Source: Paenibacillus sp.
GTDB lineage: Bacteria; Bacillota; Bacilli; Paenibacillales; Paenibacillaceae
Length of the DNA: 6,460 nt
NCBI GenBank assembly: GCA_003529225.1
Contig: DOJM01000246.1
Location: 2,039-8,498, forward strand
Direction of reading: 5' to 3'
Shown: positions 1-4,902 of the stretch, in pieces
How positions within the stretch are numbered: position 1 is the stretch's first letter
How the letters are laid out: each line of letters begins with the position of its first letter
Position numbers and translations under genes: made by a program
Notes under the pieces: model-generated
Told to the model about the DNA's origin: nothing
The model's input: only the letters and a program-made list of their open reading frames with translations
Databases searched by the model: none

Positions 1-829
1 TATAATCCAGCTCTGCTTTTAGCTTACCCGCTTGACGAATAACCTTCTCATGGCCTGAACCTTTCTCTGAGGAATCTAGTTCAAGCTTTGCTAAATGCTC
101 TTCCAGCTGATGAAAAGAAAAACGAATAGAACGCGGAAATTTGGGATTCGCAATCAAAAAATCTAAAATGCTCTCCGGAGACATAGCATCTGCATAGTAA
201 CGGCGAAACGCCTGGTACCCACTAACGGATTTAAGCACCGCCTGCAACTGAGTATAAACCGCGTTTAGCTCCTTAAATCGGCATGAGGCAATGACCGCCT
301 GCAAGATACGAGTTGTATTCTCCGCCCTCTCTAGAAACCGTCCGCTCTCAATGAAATGCCACTCATTCCCTCTAAGCATTACCGACTGCTCTGCTCCGAG
401 AAACATGGCTGTACGCTCCTTAACCTGCTGATAGAACTGATGTGGGCCGCTCATAATATCAGCAACAGACCGCTCACCAAGCCATAGGTTGAAGCTGTTG
501 ACTACATCCCATAATTCGCTTGGAAGCTGCTGACGAAGTGTTCGCAGATTATTTCTAGCATGATGTACACAAGAGAATAATGAATTAGAATTGCCTAAAT
601 CAAGTGTGATGAAAGATAGCACATCCTGCTCAGAAAAAGTTTCGAACTGCTGCATATATTCACCTCGAACGCCTAGCGCATCGATTAACCTTGACCATTT
701 ATGTCCTTCTTCATGAAAATCCTCTTCCTGCTGGATATGATAATGAACATTGATTAGCCGCGCATGATTCTCTGCCCTTTCAATATATCTGCCGATCCAG
801 AACAAAGCTTCAGCATTTCGATTCAGCAT
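1..829 (-). CDS. Alpha-E domain (DUF403) protein, C-terminus cut by window edge
   Basis: The reading frame is open from an ATG at 829 to the left edge, giving 276 residues; family members are about 310-320 residues, so roughly the last 40 are missing. The N-terminus MLNRNAEALFWIGRYIERAE carries the first family signature at residues 5-21, and a second copy, GRFLERAEN, lies at 163-171. These repeated R-x-x-E-R-A-E motifs on predicted helices are typical of the all-helical alpha-E family. I see no signal peptide or membrane segment, so it is probably cytoplasmic. The start is set by AAGGGAG at 839-845, 9 nt upstream; the GGAG directly touching the ATG is too close to act as the ribosome site. 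It follows the ATP-grasp gene by 72 nt on the same strand. In known genomes alpha-E proteins nearly always accompany a circularly permuted ATP-grasp protein, often with a transglutaminase-like protease and sometimes an Anbu peptidase. The biochemical role is unknown; a partner in peptide ligation or modification is inferred from this neighbourhood. Confidence 0.93.
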   Translation of the reverse strand, partial: MLNRNAEALFWIGRYIERAENHARLINVHYHIQQEEDFHEEGHKWSRLIDALGVRGEYMQQFETFSEQDVLSFITLDLGNSNSLFSCVHHARNNLRTLRQQLPSELWDVVNSFNLWLGERSVADIMSGPHQFYQQVKERTAMFLGAEQSVMLRGNEWHFIESGRFLERAENTTRILQAVIASCRFKELNAVYTQLQAVLKSVSGYQAFRRYYADAMSPESILDFLIANPKFPRSIRFSFHQLEEHLAKLELDSSEKGSGHEKVIRQAGKLKAELDY

Positions 830-838
830 CTCCAGCCA

Positions 839-845
839 CTCCCTT
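839..845 (-). promoter_or_regulatory. Ribosome binding site of the alpha-E gene
   Basis: AAGGGAG on the minus strand lies 9 nt upstream of the ATG at 829. It supports that start and sits only 2 nt from the near arm of the 848-875 inverted repeat. Confidence 0.7.
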
Positions 846-847
846 AT

Positions 848-875
848 TTAACAAATTGATGCTGCATTTTGTTAA
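848..875 (-). repeat. Inverted repeat in the ATP-grasp/alpha-E gap
   Basis: Perfect 8-bp arms TTAACAAA (848-855) and TTTGTTAA (868-875) flank a 12-nt spacer that contains a further short ATG/CAT pairing. In the minus-strand transcript this would form an A/U-rich hairpin between the ATP-grasp stop codon and the alpha-E Shine-Dalgarno sequence. No T-tract follows in the direction of transcription, so it is not an intrinsic terminator. It could be an RNA stability or processing element, or a translation-modulating hairpin; these roles are inference. Confidence 0.5.
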
Positions 876-901
876 TCATCAACAAGCCTCACTAGGTTGT
901 A

Positions 902-2365
902 TCAAGCCATGACCCAAGTATCTTTTACGCCACCACCTTGCGAGGAGTTTACGACCAAAGACCCTTCTTTCATAGCCACCCGTGTCAATCCCCCAGGTAT
1001 AACATGTGGCTTACGGTCAGCACCCATTAATACAAAAGCTCGAAGGTCGATATGTCTCGGTGCCATTGTTCCACCTGACAATACCGGTGCTCTAGATAGA
1101 GACATGATCGGCTGCGCAATATAACGTTCCGGGTCGGCGATAATCTTCATTCGGAATTCAGCTAGTTCCTCTTTCGTTGCCTCACTTCCGATCAACATTC
1201 CATATCCCCCAGATAAAGAGGTTTCCTTAACAACCATTTCAGATAGGTTCTCAAGGACATATAAACGTTCATCAGGCCTGCCTAGCAAATAGGTCGGGAC
1301 ATTTCCAAGAATCGGTTCTTCATTCAGATAATAACGAATCATATCCGGTACATAGACATACATCGCTTTATCATCAGCAACACCAGTCCCCGGAGCATTA
1401 GCAATCGCTACATTCCCTGCCCGATATGCATTCATCAGACCCGCCACCCCTAGAAGTGAATCCGGCTGAAAGGCTAACGGATCGATGAAATCATCATCCA
1501 AACGGCGATATAGTACATCTACGCGGCGGAGTCCGTTCATTTCTTTCAAATATATTTTGTGATCCTTTGCAACCAAATCTCGTCCTTCAACCAAATGTAT
1601 ACCCATCTGTTGTGCTAGAAAAGCATGCTCATAATAAGCAGAATTGTATTCCCCAGGTGTAAGAAGTGCTATAACCGGATCTGACTTTCGTGAGGGTGAT
1701 AAACTACGTAGAACGGATAAGAAGCGATTCAAGCTATGATCAACATCTCGGATGGAGCTGGCAAAGGACAATTCAGGAAATAACTGATTCATAAGGGTTC
1801 TGCCTTTAAAAAGATATGAAAAACCTGAAGGTGTTCGTAGATTATCTTCAAGCACATAATATTGCCCATCATGATGGCGGATTAGATCGATCCCCGAGGT
1901 AGTGATGTAGGCTCCACCAGGCACCCTTAGACCAGCCATTTCTGGCCGGAAATAACAGTTGGAGATGATCATACGCCTTGGGACTATTCCATCCTTTACG
2001 ATGTACTGCTCATGGTAGATATCATGAATGAACAAATTCAAAGCCGTGATACGCTGAATAATTCCAGCCTCTAGCCTCTCCCATTCATTCTTAGGAATAA
2101 TGCGTGGAATCATATCGAAGGGAATCGTACGCTCCATGGGATGATCCTGAGCCGGATTGTATAGCGTAAAAGTAATTCCTTCCTCCATCATCCTACGCTG
2201 CATCAAATTCTGCTTACCCTGCAGCTCTTCGGAGCTCATTCCGGAAAACATGCGATTCACATGTCTGTAATGCGGCCGGACATTTCTCTTATCTGCATAC
2301 ATTTCATCGAAAAAATGTTGCAGCGGATACGGAGACAGACCTGGCAGAGGATCTAATTTGGACAT
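902..2365 (-). CDS. Circularly permuted ATP-grasp type 2 family protein
   Basis: This complete 487-residue protein has a length normal for the family. ATP-grasp enzymes use ATP to form an acyl-phosphate on a carboxylate and then join it to an amine or other nucleophile; in this subfamily the halves of the fold are permuted and the substrate is unknown. Visible motifs in order: VLEDNLRTPSG at residues 171-181, LLTPGEYNSAYYEHAF at 234-249, DVLYRRLDDDF at 283-293, ANAPGTGVADDKA at 322-334, VVKETSLSGGYGML at 378-391 (glycine-rich loop with a lysine that probably contacts nucleotide), RHIDLRAF at 437-444, GGLTRVA at 458-464, and the family-typical tail SQGGGVKDTWV at 475-485. I see no signal peptide or membrane helix, so it is probably cytosolic. 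AAAGGAG 8 nt before the ATG fixes the start. It is the first gene of an operon with the alpha-E gene. By family context it may ligate or modify peptides together with its partner; this is inference, not shown chemistry. Confidence 0.95.
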   Translation of the reverse strand: MSKLDPLPGLSPYPLQHFFDEMYADKRNVRPHYRHVNRMFSGMSSEELQGKQNLMQRRMMEEGITFTLYNPAQDHPMERTIPFDMIPRIIPKNEWERLEAGIIQRITALNLFIHDIYHEQYIVKDGIVPRRMIISNCYFRPEMAGLRVPGGAYITTSGIDLIRHHDGQYYVLEDNLRTPSGFSYLFKGRTLMNQLFPELSFASSIRDVDHSLNRFLSVLRSLSPSRKSDPVIALLTPGEYNSAYYEHAFLAQQMGIHLVEGRDLVAKDHKIYLKEMNGLRRVDVLYRRLDDDFIDPLAFQPDSLLGVAGLMNAYRAGNVAIANAPGTGVADDKAMYVYVPDMIRYYLNEEPILGNVPTYLLGRPDERLYVLENLSEMVVKETSLSGGYGMLIGSEATKEELAEFRMKIIADPERYIAQPIMSLSRAPVLSGGTMAPRHIDLRAFVLMGADRKPHVIPGGLTRVAMKEGSLVVNSSQGGGVKDTWVMA

Positions 2366-2373
2366 GAGCCCGA

Positions 2374-2380
2374 CTCCTTT
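2374..2380 (-). promoter_or_regulatory. Ribosome binding site of the ATP-grasp gene
   Basis: AAAGGAG on the minus strand is followed by an 8-nt spacer and the ATG at 2365, which supports this start over other in-frame candidates. Confidence 0.8.
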
Positions 2381-2456
2381 CGATAAATGTTATCTTTACT
2401 AACAACCTATACTTTAATTTCTGAAAATATCCATGAAAATATTGTTTTTCATTCCC

Positions 2457-2486
2457 ATAATACGTAAATTCTATTTCCGATGTCAA
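2457..2486 (-). promoter_or_regulatory. Sigma-A-type promoter of the ATP-grasp/alpha-E operon
   Basis: On the minus strand a perfect -35 box TTGACA (2481-2486) is followed by an 18-nt A/T-rich spacer and a TATTAT -10 box (2457-2462, 5 of 6 to consensus). Transcription should begin near 2450, leaving a leader of about 85 nt before the ATG at 2365. The leader and start region contain a 9-bp direct repeat TGAAAATAT (2422-2430 and 2434-2442, plus-strand reading) of unknown meaning. The call is by consensus match only. Confidence 0.65.
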
Positions 2487-2495
2487 TATATATAA

Positions 2496-2514
2496 CAGAG
2501 AAATGTAATCTCTG
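2496..2514. repeat. Small inverted repeat upstream of the operon promoter
   Basis: Perfect 6-bp arms CAGAGA (2496-2501) and TCTCTG (2509-2514) enclose a 7-nt centre. The element sits 9 nt upstream of the minus-strand -35 box, where an activator or repressor could bind. Short palindromes are common in A/T-rich intergenic DNA, so an operator role is only a suggestion. Confidence 0.3.
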
Positions 2515-2657
2515 AATATTCCGCGTTTTGGAATCGCTTCCTTTCTCTCTTATATAGGTTGCCGGAGCTGAAAAGTAGTTTCTTCATTGAATTGTATGCA
2601 GGAAGCATGACAAGCATTACTATTATGAATTTTTCATATGTTGGTTTTTTTATATAG

Positions 2658-2693
2658 TTGTCTGGGAAGGTGATTTCAGTTATATGGTATAAT
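2658..2693 (+). promoter_or_regulatory. Extended -10 promoter of the DUF1835 gene
   Basis: A perfect TATAAT (2688-2693) is preceded by TG plus one base (2685-2687), the extended -10 form that can work with a poor -35. No good -35 lies at 17 nt from it. An overlapping weaker alternative is TTGTCT (2658-2663), a 17-nt spacer and TATATG (2681-2686). Start of transcription is expected near 2700, giving a very short leader of about 18 nt. Confidence 0.6.
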
Positions 2694-2702
2694 TTGGGGC
2701 GT

Positions 2703-2710
2703 TAGGAGAG
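2703..2710 (+). promoter_or_regulatory. Ribosome binding site of the DUF1835 gene
   Basis: TAGGAGAG with GGAG at 2705-2708 lies 9 nt before the ATG at 2718. It favours this ATG over the in-frame ATGs at 2736 and 2742. Confidence 0.75.
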
Positions 2711-2717
2711 TGAACAA

Positions 2718-3404
2718 ATGGAACACAAATATACTATGTCAATGGAGCAAGAAGAGGCTAGGCGGAATCACATTTATCTGTTATTTGGCTTATCAGAAGC
2801 TGGTTCGATGAAGGTAGCACTTAGTCGTTTAGGTTGTCGTCATTTAATAAGAGTACTTTCATTTAATGAAACGTTCTCTGCTGGGCCGCTGTGCAAATTA
2901 CATAATGATGAAGGGTGTCATGCCCGTTGGTTATGGTTTCAGGAACGATTTCCGGATCAGGGTTATCATCTAAACCCCCAGCATAAACTGGAAGCCATGA
3001 TTCAGACCTTAAAAGAAATTCCCGAGGACAAAAAAATCACTATTTGGTGCGGAGACAATTCCCATGATCAGACAGGTTTACGATTTGCACTTTCTGTTCT
3101 TAGTGAGAGAAAGCAACCTATTCATGTTATAAATCTAATCGAAGCTTATGGGGAGCTCCCAGGGATTGCCGAACAATTTAGTATTGGCTTATCTCCCCAG
3201 TCTCTGGGTCAGCTTCCAAACGAAGCTGTACAAACTATTATCAAAAACACCGAAAATACGCAACCCCTTACCTCCGCGCAGAGAAAACAGTATGAACGGG
3301 AGTGGCAAGAAATCAGCAACACTGAGGATATGCTTCGAGTCTGGTCCAAAGGTCAGCTAACGAATGTTCCCGAAACATCTATGACGAAGACATTCTATCC
3401 TTAA
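2718..3404 (+). CDS. DUF1835 domain protein, truncated by frameshift
   Basis: The open frame gives 228 residues. Residues 18-142 look like a DUF1835 domain: HIYLLFGLSEAGSMKVAL near the N-terminus, VLSFNETFSAGPL at 46-58, and IWCGDNSHDQTGLRFAL at 109-125, followed by the linker LSPQSLGQL at 158-166. Residues from about 186 (SAQRKQYEREWQEI) begin a DUF3658 domain, normally fused to DUF1835. This domain is cut after VPE (217-219); the last nine residues, ending TKTFYP, are out-of-frame sequence. The expected tail continues in the -1 frame to 3604. Restoring one base would give about 295 residues, close to related proteins. The function of the family is unknown and I do not assign one. The gene has its own promoter and no same-strand neighbour in the window. 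Either it is a decaying gene, the truncated form is still made, or the frameshift is a sequencing error. Confidence 0.8.
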   Translation: MEHKYTMSMEQEEARRNHIYLLFGLSEAGSMKVALSRLGCRHLIRVLSFNETFSAGPLCKLHNDEGCHARWLWFQERFPDQGYHLNPQHKLEAMIQTLKEIPEDKKITIWCGDNSHDQTGLRFALSVLSERKQPIHVINLIEAYGELPGIAEQFSIGLSPQSLGQLPNEAVQTIIKNTENTQPLTSAQRKQYEREWQEISNTEDMLRVWSKGQLTNVPETSMTKTFYP

Positions 3405-3604
3405 TTCTGCAACTGCAAAGGAATGAACAGGGAGATCATTTCGTAAATGCAGGACTTATTGTAGGTGCAATTATAGGGCAGTGGAATTTATTTATCAGTA
3501 CCTCATTTATAGAATATCGATTCTGGAGGCTTATTAGTGAGGGAAAGCTGTTATTTAAAGGAATACCCTACGCGATGCATTTGTACTTTTTAAGAATTCC
3601 TTAG
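3377..3604 (+). pseudogene. Detached DUF3658 C-terminal part of the DUF1835 gene
   Basis: From ATC at 3377 a second frame, one base back from the main one, stays open for 75 codons to TAG at 3602-3604. It begins IYDEDILSLILQLQ and contains AGLIVGAIIGQWN, FIEYRFWRLISEGKL and the ending YAMHLYFLRIP. This matches the usual course of a DUF3658 domain after the VPE of the upstream frame. It has no start codon or ribosome site of its own near the junction, so it would not be translated independently. The break lies at GAAAC (3372-3376); loss of one A from an original GAAAAC would explain it and would restore VPENIYD. That ancestral reading is inference. Confidence 0.75.
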
Positions 3605-3638
3605 AGGTTACTACATTAACAACTAACAAGCATTTTAT

Positions 3639-3687
3639 AAAAAAGGAATGCCCTCATAAACTAAATATAGCTTCGAGGACATTCCTT
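3639..3687 (-). terminator. Intrinsic terminator after ftsY
   Basis: Arms at 3643-3655 and 3675-3687 pair over 13 positions around a 19-nt loop. In the minus-strand RNA all 13 pair, including one U-G wobble; in the plus-strand RNA the same position is a C-A mismatch. On the minus strand the stem runs into a U-tract (A-run at 3639-3644 on the plus strand). It therefore suits the smc-ftsY message, whose last stop codon lies 45 nt upstream. Plus-strand transcripts from the DUF1835 gene may also stop here, but their T-run (3699-3705) is detached from the stem. Confidence 0.8.
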
Positions 3688-3731
3688 GTAAATATGACTT
3701 TTTTATGATCATGTGTCGGTATGGATTACAC

Positions 3732-4730
3732 TTACTCTTCCGATTCCTCTGACTCTTCCTCGGCAATTAATCCGGCAAAAAGAGCATGCACGAACTGCTG
3801 AGAATCAAATGGCTGCAAGTCTTCCATCTTTTCTCCGAGCCCTACGAGCTTCACTGGTAAGTTCATTTCCTGACGAATGGCTACAACAATTCCGCCTTTA
3901 GCTGTACCATCCAGCTTAGTCAAGACGAGCCCTGTTACCCCACTCTTTTCACCAAAAAGCTTGGCTTGAGTAAGCGCATTTTGACCTGTGGTCGCATCTA
4001 GCACCATCAGTACTTCATGCGGAGCACTAGGAATTTCTCTTTGAATAACGCGGAAAATCTTGTTGAGCTCTTCCATCAGATTGCTCTTATTCTGAAGTCT
4101 GCCTGCCGTATCACAAATCAAGATATCTACATTCCGCTGCTTAGCCGCTTGAACAGCATCGAACATAACAGCGGCTGGGTCAGAGCCAGCTTGTTGCTTA
4201 ATTACGTCTACGCCAGCACGTTGACCCCAAACTTCGAGCTGTTCAATCGCTCCGGCACGGAACGTATCCCCTGCGGCCAAAAGAACTTTTTTACCCTCTT
4301 GCTTGTAACGATGCGCTAGTTTACCAATCGTAGTCGTCTTGCCTACTCCATTTACCCCAACGAACAAGATAACTGTAATGCCATCGGGATTTTCCTTCAG
4401 GCTGTTATCGTCATCGCCGCGCAGTAATTCCATGAGCTTACGGGACAAAATGGGTTGCAGCTCAGCTGCATCCTCAATTCGCTTTTGCTTCACTTCGGCG
4501 CGCAGATCCTCGACAAGTGTCATTACTGTATTAACACCTACGTCCGCACCAATCAGGATTTCTTCCAGCTCTTCGTAGAATTCTTCATCTATTTTTTTAC
4601 GGCGGATAATCAGGTCTGCTACCTTCTCGACAAAGCCTTTACGGGTTTTCTCTAATCCGTCGCGGAATTGTTTGGTTACACTTTCCGTTTTGCCGGAAAT
4701 GCTTTCTTTTAACTTCCTGAAAAAGCTCAT
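3732..4730 (-). CDS. ftsY: Signal recognition particle receptor FtsY
   Basis: FtsY is the membrane-associated GTPase that docks the Ffh-RNA-ribosome complex at the SecYEG translocon, so that membrane proteins are inserted during translation. The 332-residue protein has a short N-terminal region (1-40, MSFFRKLKESISG, basic and amphipathic), as in Gram-positive FtsY, without the long acidic A domain of enterobacteria. A helical N domain follows at about 40-105, then the G domain: P-loop GVNGVGKT at 125-132, DTFRAGA at 155-161, DTAGR at 207-211, TKLDG at 271-275 and GLGE at 297-300. All expected GTPase motifs are present. The C-terminus is acidic (EEESEESEE). A strong AGGAGG 6 nt before the ATG fixes the start. 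It follows smc on the same strand after 172 nt holding two 66-bp repeats, with no terminator recognised between the genes, and is followed by a terminator. smc-ftsY adjacency is known in Bacillus. Confidence 0.98.
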   Translation of the reverse strand: MSFFRKLKESISGKTESVTKQFRDGLEKTRKGFVEKVADLIIRRKKIDEEFYEELEEILIGADVGVNTVMTLVEDLRAEVKQKRIEDAAELQPILSRKLMELLRGDDDNSLKENPDGITVILFVGVNGVGKTTTIGKLAHRYKQEGKKVLLAAGDTFRAGAIEQLEVWGQRAGVDVIKQQAGSDPAAVMFDAVQAAKQRNVDILICDTAGRLQNKSNLMEELNKIFRVIQREIPSAPHEVLMVLDATTGQNALTQAKLFGEKSGVTGLVLTKLDGTAKGGIVVAIRQEMNLPVKLVGLGEKMEDLQPFDSQQFVHALFAGLIAEEESEESEE

Positions 4731-4736
4731 TTGTTT

Positions 4737-4742
4737 CCTCCT
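4737..4742 (-). promoter_or_regulatory. Ribosome binding site of ftsY
   Basis: AGGAGG on the minus strand, 6 nt before the ATG at 4730, is a full Shine-Dalgarno match. It lies 2 nt downstream of the end of the 66-bp repeat hairpin (4745-4791). Confidence 0.85.
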
Positions 4743-4744
4743 AA

Positions 4745-4876
4745 AAGTTTTGTATAGGAACTCTTCATTGATTTAGCTTCGTACAAAACTTGCCTCGGAA
4801 GCATGTACTTAAGTTTTATATAGGAACTCTTCATTGATTTAACTTCGTACAAGACTTGCCTCGGAAGCAGACACTT
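4745..4876. repeat. Two tandem 66-bp repeats with internal inverted repeats
   Basis: Unit 1 (4745-4810) and unit 2 (4811-4876) abut exactly and differ at 6 of 66 positions (about 91% identity). Each begins AAGT and ends ACTT, so the junction reads ACTTAAGT. Unit 1 contains a perfect 10-bp inverted repeat, AAGTTTTGTA (4745-4754) with TACAAAACTT (4782-4791), around a 27-nt centre. In unit 2 the matching arms (4811-4820 and 4848-4857) have two changes, leaving one wobble and one mismatch on either strand. A smaller hairpin, TGCTTCCGAGGCA in minus-strand RNA, recurs at 4791-4803 and 4857-4869. The block fills most of the smc-ftsY gap and would be transcribed in their message. I see no open frame of note, T-tract or good promoter in it. 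It may be a dispersed intergenic repeat of the host genome or a leader element for ftsY. Confidence 0.85.
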
Positions 4877-4902
4877 ACAAAAAACATCATTTCGGCAAGC
4901 TG

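Noticed and set aside
897..1124. A 75-codon plus-strand frame opposite the ATP-grasp gene
   Set aside because: It lies antisense to a well-supported gene and has no ribosome site or recognisable domain. The same applies to the plus-strand frames at 3713-3901, 4017-4319, 4339-4578, 4455-4655, 5212-5502, 6100-6324 and 6170-6391.
2304..2486. A 60-codon minus-strand frame overlapping the start of the ATP-grasp gene
   Set aside because: It begins at a TTG that overlaps the -35 box of the promoter, has no ribosome site, and over its 3' half is an out-of-frame reading of the ATP-grasp gene.
2528..2556. Second plus-strand promoter, TTGGAA with 17-nt spacer and TATATA
   Set aside because: Each box matches only 4 of 6 consensus positions and it would give a leader of over 150 nt; a better extended -10 site lies close to the gene.
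3365..3385. Programmed -1 ribosomal frameshifting in the DUF1835 gene
   Set aside because: The junction has no X-XXY-YYZ slippery heptamer in the correct frame and I see no strong stem-loop just downstream, so a mutation or read error is more likely.
4745..4876. The tandem repeats as a small CRISPR array
   Set aside because: There are only two units, they abut with no spacers, they are 66 bp long and differ at 6 positions, and there is no cas gene.
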